DNA of 64,000 bases from Phenylobacterium sp. J426 (lineage in GTDB: Bacteria > Pseudomonadota > Alphaproteobacteria > Caulobacterales > Caulobacteraceae), in NCBI RefSeq assembly GCF_024699945.1, contig NZ_JAJOMY010000001.1, forward strand, positions 1,488,001 to 1,552,000, in the 5' to 3' direction. The notes under the pieces are model-generated. The model had not been told where the DNA came from and made no database searches. It saw only the letters and a program-made list of their open reading frames with translations. Below are positions 39,282 through 47,225 of the stretch, piece after piece. Each line of letters starts with the position of its first letter. The first letter of the stretch is position 1. Both the position numbers and the translations under genes were made by a program.

Positions 39282-40409
39282 GTGGGCGCGACACCCTTCA
39301 GCTTCTACGAGTTTTTCGCCGGCGGCGGCATGGCCCGGCTGGGCCTGGGCGCGCCCTGGACCTGCGCGTTCGCCAACGACTTCGACTCGGTCAAGGCCAG
39401 CACCTACCGGCTGAACTTCCCTGATGCGTCGGCCCATTTCCGCGAGGGCGACGTCTGGCGGCTCTCGACGGCCGAGCTGCCGGGGCAGGCCGACCTCGCC
39501 TGGGCCTCCAGCCCCTGCCAGGACTTCAGCCTCGCCGGCGCACGCGCGGGGCTGGAAGGCGGCCGCTCCTCGGCCTTCTTCGGCTTTTGGCGGTTGATGC
39601 AGGCGCTGGGGGCCGAGGGGCGCGCGCCCCGCCTGATCGTCATCGAGAACGTCACCGGCCTGCTCACCTCGCGCGGCGGCGCGGACTTCGCAGCCCTCGG
39701 TCAGGCGTTGGCCGAGGCGGGCTATGTCTTCGGCGCGCTCGAGGTCGACGCGGCCTGCCTCCTGCCCCAGTCGCGCCCGCGGGTCTTCGTGATCGCCTCG
39801 AGGGCCCCGCCGCCGCCGGGCCTGGTCGGGGACAGCCCCTTCCACACCCGCGCCGTGCGCGCCGCCCACGCCGCGCTGGGGCCGGCGCTGAAACGGGGCT
39901 GGGTCTGGTGGCGCGTGGCCGCGCCGCCCGCCCGCAACACCGATCTCGCCGCCCTGCTGGAGCCGGACGATGCGGTCGCCTGGCGCTCCGAGGCCGACAC
40001 CCGACGCCTGCTATCGCTCATGGCCCCGCATCATCGGGCCAAGCTGGCGATGCAGCAGGGCCGCGCGGTCGGGGCCGTCTTTCGCCGGACCCGGGTGGAG
40101 AACGGTCACCGCGTGCAGCGGGCGGAGGTGCGGTTCGACGGCCTGGCCGGCTGTCTGCGCACCCCGCGTGGCGGCTCCTCACGCCAGACGCTGATCGTGG
40201 TCGAGGACGGCAGGGTCCGCAGCCGCCTGCTTAGTCCGCGCGAAGCCGCCCGACTGATGGGACTGCCTGACAGCTATCGGCTGCCGGCCCCCGCGACGGC
40301 GGCGCTGCACGTGGCCGGCGACGGCGTCGCCGTGCCGGTGGTCCGCTGGCTGGCCGAGCAGCTGCTCGAGCCGCTGCTCCGCCCGGCCGCCGTTCTGGCC
40401 GCCGAGTAA
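39282..40409 (+). CDS. DNA (cytosine-5-)-methyltransferase
   Basis: A 375-residue C5 cytosine methyltransferase. Motif I is FYEFFAGGGMARLGL, motif IV is ASSPCQDFSLAGAR with the catalytic Cys, motif VI is VIENVTGLL, motif VIII is QSRPRVFVIAS, and motifs IX-X are RLLSPREAARLMGLP and VAVPVVRWLAEQLLE. The GTG at 39282 fits the family start; the longer open frame upstream has no similarity. No restriction endonuclease gene is adjacent, so it appears orphan. A vsr gene for repair of deaminated 5-methylcytosine lies two genes downstream, consistent with a Dcm-type role. Confidence 0.88.
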   Translation: MGATPFSFYEFFAGGGMARLGLGAPWTCAFANDFDSVKASTYRLNFPDASAHFREGDVWRLSTAELPGQADLAWASSPCQDFSLAGARAGLEGGRSSAFFGFWRLMQALGAEGRAPRLIVIENVTGLLTSRGGADFAALGQALAEAGYVFGALEVDAACLLPQSRPRVFVIASRAPPPPGLVGDSPFHTRAVRAAHAALGPALKRGWVWWRVAAPPARNTDLAALLEPDDAVAWRSEADTRRLLSLMAPHHRAKLAMQQGRAVGAVFRRTRVENGHRVQRAEVRFDGLAGCLRTPRGGSSRQTLIVVEDGRVRSRLLSPREAARLMGLPDSYRLPAPATAALHVAGDGVAVPVVRWLAEQLLEPLLRPAAVLAAE

Positions 40410-40507
40410 ATCTAAAGGCGGCGCCAAGCACGGCGCCTTCCAAAACGCGGCGGAAGTTCTAGGGTCTCGGACCAGCTTCCCCAGCTTTCGAGATACCGAG
40501 ACCCGCC

Positions 40508-41497
40508 ATGGACGCCACCCCCGACAAGGTCTACGACGCCGCCCGCTTCCGCCGGGCCGGCCGGGGCAAGATCTACGACTCCATCCTCGACACCGTGGGC
40601 GACACGCCGCTGGTGCGCCTGCCGCACCTTACGCAGGCCTTCCAGCCCAAGGCCGAGGTGGTCGCCAAGCTCGAGTTCTTCAATCCGGTGGCCTCGGTGA
40701 AGGACCGGATCGGCGTCGCCATGGTCGAGTACCTGGAGGCGAAAGGCCTGCTCAAGCCGGGCGGCGTGATCATCGAGCCGACGTCCGGCAACACCGGCAT
40801 CGCTCTGGCCTTCGTCGCCGCGGCCAAGGGCTACAAGCTCACCCTCGTCATGCCCGAGAGCATGTCGATGGAGCGCCGAAAGATGCTGGTCATCCTCGGC
40901 GCCAAGCTGGAGCTGACGCCCGCGGAGAAGGGCATGGCCGGCGCCGTCGCCCGCGCCCGCGAGCTGGTGGACGCCACGCCGGGCGCGGTGATGCCGCAAC
41001 AGTTCGACAACGTCGCCAATCCGCTGATCCACCGCGTCTCGACGGCCGAGGAGATCTGGAACGACACCGAGGGCCGCGTCGACGTGGTGATCTCGGGCGT
41101 CGGCACCGGCGGCACCATCACCGGCGTCGGCCAGGTGCTGAAGGCCAGGAAGCCGTCCGTGAAGATGGTCGCCGTCGAGCCGGAGGCCTCGCCGGTGCTG
41201 TCAGGCGGCCAGCCCGGTCCGCACAAGATCCAGGGTATCGGCGCGGGCTTCGTGCCCTCCATCGTCGACCGCTCCGTCATCGACGAGATCGTCCAGGTTT
41301 CCAACGACGACAGCTTCGCCATGGCCCGCCGGGTCGCCGCCGAGGAGGGGATTCCGGTCGGCATCTCCTCGGGCGCCGCCCTCACTGCCGCCTTCGAGGT
41401 CGCCAGGCGCGACGACATGGCCGGCAAGCTGGTCGTCGCCATCGTGCCCAGCTTCGCCGAACGCTACATCTCGACGGCGCTGTTCGAGGGGCTGTGA
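40508..41497 (+). CDS. cysK: Cysteine synthase A
   Basis: A 329-residue PLP enzyme that makes cysteine from O-acetylserine and sulfide. The PLP lysine is in [14 protein letters not shown], the substrate loop is [12 protein letters not shown], and the phosphate loop is [10 protein letters not shown]. The [14 protein letters not shown] segment and [13 protein letters not shown] are typical. It lies between the methyltransferase (98 bp) and vsr (GTGA overlap of 4 bases), so cysK and vsr share a transcript. Confidence 0.94.
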   Translation: MDATPDKVYDAARFRRAGRGKIYDSILDTVGDTPLVRLPHLTQAFQPKAEVVAKLEFFNPVASVKDRIGVAMVEYLEAKGLLKPGGVIIEPTSGNTGIALAFVAAAKGYKLTLVMPESMSMERRKMLVILGAKLELTPAEKGMAGAVARARELVDATPGAVMPQQFDNVANPLIHRVSTAEEIWNDTEGRVDVVISGVGTGGTITGVGQVLKARKPSVKMVAVEPEASPVLSGGQPGPHKIQGIGAGFVPSIVDRSVIDEIVQVSNDDSFAMARRVAAEEGIPVGISSGAALTAAFEVARRDDMAGKLVVAIVPSFAERYISTALFEGL

Positions 41498-41916
41498 GCC
41501 CCGGCTCCGATGTCTACAGCCCGGAGAAGCGCTCCGCCGTGATGCGGCGGGTTAAGGGCAAGGACACGACCCCGGAGCTGACGGTGCGCCGGGCGCTGAC
41601 GCGGCTCGGCGCGCGCTATCGGCTGCACCGCAAGGACCTGCCGGGCAGCCCCGATATCGTGATGCCGGGTCGCCGCCTGGCGCTCTTCGTCCACGGCTGC
41701 TTCTGGCACGGCCACGACTGCCCGCGGGGCGCGCGCGTACCCAAGCAGAACCGCGACTACTGGACGGCCAAGGTCGGCCGCAACGTGGCCCGTGACGCGA
41801 AGAGCCGCGCCGAACTTCAGGCGCAGGGCTGGCGGGTGGAGACGATCTGGGAGTGCGAGCTCAAGGATCAGGCAGGGCTGCAGCGTCGGCTCGTCGACCT
41901 CCTCGGCACAGCTTGA
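41494..41916 (+). CDS. vsr: Very short patch repair endonuclease
   Basis: A 140-residue T:G-mismatch endonuclease. Typical blocks: [43 protein letters not shown] (catalytic Asp, His and zinc-site Cys), [15 protein letters not shown] and WECELKD. It nicks 5' of T in T:G mismatches formed by deamination of 5-methylcytosine, and is the usual partner of a Dcm methyltransferase. GTG start overlapping the cysK stop. Confidence 0.92.
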   Translation: MSPGSDVYSPEKRSAVMRRVKGKDTTPELTVRRALTRLGARYRLHRKDLPGSPDIVMPGRRLALFVHGCFWHGHDCPRGARVPKQNRDYWTAKVGRNVARDAKSRAELQAQGWRVETIWECELKDQAGLQRRLVDLLGTA

Positions 41917-41947
41917 CCGTGTTGGGCCCAGCGCTCAGCTAGGCCCC

Positions 41948-42445
41948 ATGAACATCAACATCCGTCCTCTGGACGCCGCGGCCGTCCCGCGCCTGGCCGA
42001 GATCCTGCGTGAGACCGTCGCCGCGGGCGGCTCGGTGCACTTCATGGATCCCGTGCCCGCGGGTGGGGCCGAGGCCTATTGGTCGGCCGCCGTCGCCGAT
42101 CCGGGCCGGATCGTCCTGGGCGCCTTCCTCGAGGGCAAGCTGCAGGGCACCGTGACGCTGTGGCTCGACGCCCCGCCGAACCAGCCGTTCCGGGGCGAGA
42201 TCTGGAAGCTGATGGTGGCGCCGTCCGCACGCGGGCGGGGTCTCGCCCGCGCCCTGATGCTCGAGGCCGAGCGGATGGCGGCCGAGCGCGGCCGCACCCT
42301 GCTGAACCTCGACACCGCCGTCGAAGGCGGGGCGTCGGAGCTGTATGAGAGCCTCGGCTGGACCCGCGCCGGCGTCATCCCGGATTACGCCTACAAGCCG
42401 CACGGCGGGCTGGTCGGCACGGCGATCTACTGGAAGAAGCTTTAA
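41948..42445 (+). CDS. GNAT family N-acetyltransferase
   Basis: A 165-residue acetyl-CoA-dependent acetyltransferase. The acetyl-CoA loop is VAPSARGRGLARALM and the C-terminal strand is ELYESLGWTRAGVIPDYAYKPHGG. The last part resembles acetyltransferases acting on small amines or antibiotics, but the substrate cannot be assigned. Its TAA overlaps the OsmC stop as TTAA. Confidence 0.85.
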   Translation: MNINIRPLDAAAVPRLAEILRETVAAGGSVHFMDPVPAGGAEAYWSAAVADPGRIVLGAFLEGKLQGTVTLWLDAPPNQPFRGEIWKLMVAPSARGRGLARALMLEAERMAAERGRTLLNLDTAVEGGASELYESLGWTRAGVIPDYAYKPHGGLVGTAIYWKKL

Positions 42446-42924
42446 GCCGCCGCCGGGGCTGTCTCTTCCACCACCACCTCGGTCTTCACCGAATTGGCGA
42501 TGAAACATTCCTCGTGCGCCGCGTGGTGCAGGGCGTGGGCCTCGTCTTCGGTCGGGCACGGGCCCTCGTAGGTGATCTCCGGACGCAGCGTGACGCGGGT
42601 GACGGCCATGCGGCCCTCCGCGTTCTTCTCCATCACGCCCACCGCCTCGTCGCGGTAGCGGGTGACGACGAAGCCCTTCAGCCGCGCGACATGAAGGAAG
42701 GTCAGCATGTGGCAGTTGGAGAGCGACGCCACCAGCAACTCCTCCGGATCCACCGCCCCCGGCGCCGCCCACTTGTTTCCGACCACGTGGGCGGAGGCCG
42801 TCGCCGGCATGACGTGCTCGGCGAAGGCGACGGTGTGGCCGCGGCTGTAGCGGCCCTTCAGGAAGTCGTCGGGCCCGGCGTCCGCCGCCAGGGCCCATTC
42901 GATCGTCGCGCGGTAGGTGGCCAT
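42442..42924 (-). CDS. OsmC family peroxiredoxin-like protein
   Basis: A 160-residue thiol peroxidase fold that reduces organic hydroperoxides. The two catalytic cysteines are present in SNCHMLTFLHVA and EECFIANSVKT. The N-terminal Arg/Glu region (YSRGHTVAFAEHV) is also typical. It lies directly downstream of the acyl-CoA dehydrogenase gene on the same strand and could be cotranscribed with it. Confidence 0.9.
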   Translation of the reverse strand: MATYRATIEWALAADAGPDDFLKGRYSRGHTVAFAEHVMPATASAHVVGNKWAAPGAVDPEELLVASLSNCHMLTFLHVARLKGFVVTRYRDEAVGVMEKNAEGRMAVTRVTLRPEITYEGPCPTEDEAHALHHAAHEECFIANSVKTEVVVEETAPAAA

Positions 42925-42947
42925 GAAGGTCTCCGTCAGCCGGCCGT

Positions 42948-44735
42948 TCAGAAGGCGTCGGCGGGAAGCTTCATCATCAGATCGGCGCCCGTCTTGAGCT
43001 TGGCAAGACGGCCGCTGGTCTCGGGGAGGATGCGCTCGACGTAGTAGCGGCCGACCACCAGCTTGCGCTCGTAGATCGGGTCAGCGTCGCCGGCGGCGAT
43101 CCTGGCCTGGGCCGCCTTGGCCATCATCGCCCACATGTAGGCGAGCGCTGTCAGGCCGAAGAGCTGCAGATAGTCGGTCGAGGCCGCGCCGGCGTTGTCC
43201 GGGTTGGCCAGCCCGTTCTGCATCAGCCACATGGTGGCGTCCTGCAGCTCGCCCTTGGCCCTGGCGACGCCGTCGATGAACGGCTTCAGGTCGGCCTGAC
43301 CTTCGTTTTCCGCGACGAACTGGTCGAGCTCGGCGAAGAAGCTCATCACCGCCCGCCCGCCGTCCGCCGCCAGCTTGCGGCCTACCAGATCCAGGGCCTG
43401 GACCCCGTTGGTGCCCTCGTAGATCAGGGCGATGCGCACGTCGCGCAGGTATTGGCTGGCCGGGAAGTGCTCGGTGAAGCCCGAGCCGCCGTGCACCTGC
43501 ATGGCGTCGGAGCAGACCTGGAAGCCGCGATCGGTCAGGAACGCCTTCACCACCGGGGTCATCAGGGCCATGTAGTCGCGGCCCTTCTGCTGCACGGCTT
43601 CGTCGGGGCTCGCATGCGCCAGGTCGCCGTGCAGGGCGGTCCAGGCCATGAAGGCGCGGCCGCCCTCGACGATGGCGCGGGCGTCCATCAGCATCCGCCG
43701 CACGTCGGGGTGGACGATGATCGGATCGGCCGGACCGTCCGGGTTCTTCGGCCCGGTCAGCGAGCGGCCCTGCAGGCGATCCCTGGCGAATTCCGCGGCG
43801 GCCTGGTAGGCGGCCTCGGCCTGGGCGATCCCCTGCAGGCCTACGCCGAGCCGGGCTTCGTTCATCATCACGAACATCAGCTTCAGGCCGGCGTTTTCCT
43901 CGCCGATCAGCCAGCCGGTGGCCTCCTCGTGGCTGATCACGCAGGTGGCGTTGCCGTGGATGCCCATCTTCTCTTCGAGGCCCAGGCACTTCACCGAATT
44001 GCGCTCGCCCGGGTTGCCGTCGGGGTCAGGGATGTACTTCGGGACGATAAACAGGCTGATGCCGCGGACGCCGGCCGGCGCACCCTCGATGCGGGCCAGC
44101 ACTAGGTGCACGATGTTCTCGGTCAGGTCCTGCTCGCCGCCCGAGATCCAGATCTTCTGGCCAGTAATCTTGTAGGTGCCGTCCGCCTGCGGCACGGCCT
44201 TCGTCCGCAGGAGCCCGAGGTCGGTGCCGCAGTGCGGCTCGGTCAGGTTCATGGTGCCGGCCCACTGGAACGACACCAGCTTGGGCAGATAGAGCGCCTT
44301 CTGCTCCGGCGTCCCGCCGACGTGGATCGCGGAATAGGCGCCGTGGGTCAGGCCCGGGTACATGGAGAAGGCCATGTTCGCCGATGAGCTCATCTCGGAG
44401 AACGCCACGTTGACCACGTGCGGCAGGCCCTGGCCGCCGTATTCGGGATCGGACCCCAGCGCCGGCCAGCCGCCCTCCACCAGCTTTGCATAGGCGTCCT
44501 TGAACCCGGTCGGCGTCTTGACCGTGAAGTCCGGGTTCCAGGTGCAGCCTTCCTTGTCGCCCACCGAATTCAGGGGCGCGAGGACCTCGGACGTGAACTT
44601 GCCGGCCTCTTCCAGGATCGCATCAACAGTATCCATCGATGCGTCGGCAAAGGCCGGAAGGTTGGCGTAGCGCTCGAGCTGCAGGACGTCGCGCAGCAGG
44701 AACTGGTAGTCGCGGACGGGGGCCTGGTAGGGCAT
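42948..44735 (-). CDS. Acyl-CoA dehydrogenase, DmdC-like subfamily
   Basis: A 595-residue FAD enzyme of the long acyl-CoA dehydrogenase group that has an extra C-terminal domain. Landmarks: DPEYGGQGLPHVV, NLTEPHCGTDLGLLRTKA, KITGQKIWISGGEQD, QVHGGSGFTEHFPASQYLRDVRIALIYEGTNGVQALDL. The subfamily includes 3-methylmercaptopropionyl-CoA and other branched or long acyl-CoA dehydrogenases. An upstream MerR regulator with a palindromic operator, similar in type to acyl-CoA-degradation regulators, probably controls it. The exact substrate is undecided. Confidence 0.88.
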   Translation of the reverse strand: MPYQAPVRDYQFLLRDVLQLERYANLPAFADASMDTVDAILEEAGKFTSEVLAPLNSVGDKEGCTWNPDFTVKTPTGFKDAYAKLVEGGWPALGSDPEYGGQGLPHVVNVAFSEMSSSANMAFSMYPGLTHGAYSAIHVGGTPEQKALYLPKLVSFQWAGTMNLTEPHCGTDLGLLRTKAVPQADGTYKITGQKIWISGGEQDLTENIVHLVLARIEGAPAGVRGISLFIVPKYIPDPDGNPGERNSVKCLGLEEKMGIHGNATCVISHEEATGWLIGEENAGLKLMFVMMNEARLGVGLQGIAQAEAAYQAAAEFARDRLQGRSLTGPKNPDGPADPIIVHPDVRRMLMDARAIVEGGRAFMAWTALHGDLAHASPDEAVQQKGRDYMALMTPVVKAFLTDRGFQVCSDAMQVHGGSGFTEHFPASQYLRDVRIALIYEGTNGVQALDLVGRKLAADGGRAVMSFFAELDQFVAENEGQADLKPFIDGVARAKGELQDATMWLMQNGLANPDNAGAASTDYLQLFGLTALAYMWAMMAKAAQARIAAGDADPIYERKLVVGRYYVERILPETSGRLAKLKTGADLMMKLPADAF

Positions 44736-44756
44736 GCAAACTCCGGACGAAGCGTA

Positions 44757-44774
44757 GGGGGCTGTTCAGCCCCC
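44757..44774 (-). terminator. Hairpin between merR and the acyl-CoA dehydrogenase gene
   Basis: A perfect 8-bp stem, GGGGGCTG with CAGCCCCC, and a tight 2-4 nt loop. It lies 27 bp past the MerR stop and 22 bp before the dehydrogenase start. It may end or attenuate the merR transcript. No T-tract follows. Confidence 0.45.
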
Positions 44775-44800
44775 CACATAGTCCGAGCAGCCCCGCCGAG

Positions 44801-45277
44801 CTAGGCTTCGCCGTGCTCCAGGTCGTCCAGGCGGCGGCGCAGCATCTGATCGTAATCGGCGGCGCGCGGCAGCAGGTCGGGCCGCGTCTCGGTCAGCCGG
44901 CGCTCCATCTCGCTGATGCCCTGCTGCAGCTGGGCGATCGCGGCGTCGATGTCGTTCTTCTGCTGCTCGAGGGCGACGATGCGCTCCTTGAACTTCCGCA
45001 GGCTCTTGGCGGCCTGGGCGGCGCCGTTCTCGTCGGCCTCGTAGAGGTCGAGGATCTCGCCGATCTCGGCCAGCGAAAGGCCCACGCGCTTACCGCGCAG
45101 GATGAGCTGCAGCCGCGCGCGGTCGCGGTACGAGTAGACGCGATTCATGCCGTCGCGGGCCGGCGTCAGCAGGCCCTTGTCTTCGTAGAACCGCAGCGCG
45201 CGGGGCGTGCATTTGAATTCCAGGCAGAGCTGCCGGATCGTGTAGGTGCGCAACGGACGGCGCAGGTCGGTAGGCAT
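44801..45277 (-). CDS. MerR family regulator, likely of acyl-CoA catabolism
   Basis: A 158-residue regulator. The N-terminal MerR helix-turn-helix reads YTIRQLCLEFKCTPRALRFYEDKGLL, followed by VYSYRDRARLQLILRGKRVG. A long coiled coil (residues ~85-130) mediates dimerisation, and there are no metal-binding Cys in the C-terminus, so it is not a metal sensor. It resembles LiuR/PsrA-type regulators of branched-chain or fatty acyl-CoA degradation, in keeping with the dehydrogenase just downstream. A strong inverted repeat sits about 55-77 bp before its start. Confidence 0.82.
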   Translation of the reverse strand: MPTDLRRPLRTYTIRQLCLEFKCTPRALRFYEDKGLLTPARDGMNRVYSYRDRARLQLILRGKRVGLSLAEIGEILDLYEADENGAAQAAKSLRKFKERIVALEQQKNDIDAAIAQLQQGISEMERRLTETRPDLLPRAADYDQMLRRRLDDLEHGEA

Positions 45278-45331
45278 GGGCGATCCTCCCTATAGGTCTC
45301 GCAATGCCCCGGCAGCTAAGAACGGCCTTAC

Positions 45332-45354
45332 GTTTACGTCAAGGGCACGTAAAC
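45332..45354. promoter_or_regulatory. MerR-type operator
   Basis: GTTTACGT and ACGTAAAC, an exact 8-bp inverted repeat with 7-bp spacer, upstream of the MerR gene. This size and symmetry fit a MerR dimer site overlapping a promoter with long spacer. It is about 50 bp past the stop of lysK, so autoregulation of the MerR gene is the natural reading. Confidence 0.7.
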
Positions 45355-45403
45355 GGTGATCACCTATGCCGCTCACCTAGGGTGAGTGGGAAGTGCGACC
45401 GCC

Positions 45404-47086
45404 TCAGGCGGCGATCAGTTCGCCCTTCAGCGCCCGCTCGATCAGCGCCACGGTCCGATCGATCCCGAAGATGGCGACGAACGAACCGAACCGCGGGCCC
45501 TGGCTCTGGCCCAGCAGCACCTCGTAGAGGGCGCCGAACCAGGCGCGCAGCGGCTCGAAGCCGGCGTCTTTGCCCACGGCGAACACCTCGTTCTGGATCG
45601 CCTCGGCGTCGGCCCCGGCGGACAGCGCCTTGAGACGCCGGACGAGGTCTTCCATCGCCGCCCGCTCCTGATCGGTCGGGGCGCGGAACCGCTTCGCCGG
45701 CCGGACGAAGTCCTCGTAGTAGTTCAGGGCGAAGCCCACCAGGCGGTCCAGCAGCGGCTCGCTCTCCGGCGTTGCGCCCGGCAGGTAGCGTTCCAGGAAG
45801 GCCCAGAGGATTTCCTTGGTCGAGGCGTCGGCCGCCGAGACCAGGTTCAGCAGCAGGCTGAAGCTGACGGGCGAGCCCTTCTCGGGCGGCGCGCCGCGGT
45901 GGACGTGCCAGGCCGGGTTGTCGAGCTGGGCGGCGTTGTCGCCCTCCGCCCTCTTCTTGTTCAGGGCGTCGAGGTGCGACAGGTACTCGTCCGTCGCCTT
46001 CGGGATGACGTCGAAATAGAGCCGCTTCGCCGACTTCGGCGATTGGTACATGTAGTAGGTCAGGCTCTCGGGCGCGCCGTACCGCAGCCATTCCTCGATC
46101 GTCAGGCCGTTGCCCTTGGACTTCGAGATCTTCTGGTTGTTCTCGTCCATGAAGAGCTCGAAGTGGAACGCCTCCGGCGGCTCGGCCCCCAGGGCCCGGA
46201 CGATCTTGTTCGACACGCGGACGCTGTCGACAAGGTCCTTGCCCGAGGCCTCGAAGTCGACCTCCAGCGCCGTCCAACGGGCGGCCCAGTCGGGGCGCCA
46301 CTGCAGCTTCACGTGGCCGCCGGTGACCGGGGTCTCGATGCGTTCGCCGTCCTCGTCCTGGAAGACGATGGTGCCCTTCTCGACGTTGCGCTCGAGCGTC
46401 GGCGCCTGCAGCACACGGCCCGTCTTGGGACTGATCGGCAGGAACGGCGAATAGGTCGCCCGGCGTTCCTCGCCGAGGGTGGGCAGCATGATGGCCTGGA
46501 TGGCGTCGAAGCGCTCGAGGATGCGCAGCAGCACCTCGTCGAACCGGCCGGACCTGTAGGTCTCGGTCGAGCTCATGAAGGTGTAGTCGAAGCCGAAACT
46601 GTCGAGGAAGGCGCGCAGGCGGGCGTTGTTGTGGTGCCCGAAGCTCTCGTGCTCGCCGAACGGGTCGCGCACCGAGGTGACCGGCTTGTCGCGGTCCTCT
46701 TCCAGCATCTGCCTGTTCGGCACGTTGTCCGGGATCTTCCGCAGGCCGTCCATGTCGTCGGAGAAGACGATCAGTTGCGTCGGAATGGCGTCCTCGGTCA
46801 GCGCCCGGAAGGCGTTGCGCACGATGGTCGGGCGGGTCGCCTCCCCGAAGGTGCCGAGGTGGGGCAGGCCCGACGCGCCATAGCCGCACTGGAACACGAC
46901 GGGCCTGGCCAGCGCCGGCAGGGTCTTCACAGCCTCGGCGAACTTGCCCTGGGCGAACAGCGCAGCGGCCAGGTCGCGCTCGGCGTCGGTCAGGCGCAGC
47001 CGCGTGATGCGGTCCAGCAGGATGCGGGCCTGTTCGAAAGGCCAGCTCTTGGCGTCGCGCGCCTGATGGGAAAGTCCTTGCAGCAT
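45404..47086 (-). CDS. lysK: Lysyl-tRNA synthetase, class I
   Basis: A 560-residue class I enzyme, the form found in archaea and many alphaproteobacteria instead of the class II LysRS. The HIGH-like motif is PHLGTFGE near the start and the KMSKS-like motif is KISKSKGN. Other blocks include SSTETYRSGRFDE, GGHVKLQWRPDW and FELFMDENNQ. The start at 47086 begins MLQGLSHQARDAKSWPF; 12 further upstream codons are not conserved. No other gene shares its transcript. Confidence 0.92.
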   Translation of the reverse strand: MLQGLSHQARDAKSWPFEQARILLDRITRLRLTDAERDLAAALFAQGKFAEAVKTLPALARPVVFQCGYGASGLPHLGTFGEATRPTIVRNAFRALTEDAIPTQLIVFSDDMDGLRKIPDNVPNRQMLEEDRDKPVTSVRDPFGEHESFGHHNNARLRAFLDSFGFDYTFMSSTETYRSGRFDEVLLRILERFDAIQAIMLPTLGEERRATYSPFLPISPKTGRVLQAPTLERNVEKGTIVFQDEDGERIETPVTGGHVKLQWRPDWAARWTALEVDFEASGKDLVDSVRVSNKIVRALGAEPPEAFHFELFMDENNQKISKSKGNGLTIEEWLRYGAPESLTYYMYQSPKSAKRLYFDVIPKATDEYLSHLDALNKKRAEGDNAAQLDNPAWHVHRGAPPEKGSPVSFSLLLNLVSAADASTKEILWAFLERYLPGATPESEPLLDRLVGFALNYYEDFVRPAKRFRAPTDQERAAMEDLVRRLKALSAGADAEAIQNEVFAVGKDAGFEPLRAWFGALYEVLLGQSQGPRFGSFVAIFGIDRTVALIERALKGELIAA

Positions 47087-47195
47087 GGCGCGCGGCCTAA
47101 CCCCCGGGGCCGCCGGGCTCAAGGGATTTCACGAACGCCGTGCGTCGTAGGAGCGTCACATCGGCTTCGCCGCTGTGTCATGGGCCGAGCCTATG

Positions 47196-47220
47196 GACCC
47201 CTCCAAACCAAGAGGGGGTC
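47196..47220 (+). promoter_or_regulatory. Hairpin that includes the ribosome-binding site of the third TonB receptor
   Basis: GACCCCTC pairs with GAGGGGGTC across an 8-base loop (one G is bulged). The 3' arm contains the GAGGGGG ribosome-binding site, 7 bases before the ATG at 47226. Pairing would hide the site, so it could gate translation. It could also be an intrinsic terminator, as the stem is followed by TCTTTC. Confidence 0.45.
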
Positions 47221-47225
47221 TTTCG

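Noticed and set aside
47150..47185. Possible Pho box before the TonB/PhnD operon
   Set aside because: Only scattered GTCA pieces (CGTCACA and TGTCATG) at 22-bp distance; not the 11-bp spaced repeat of a Pho box.
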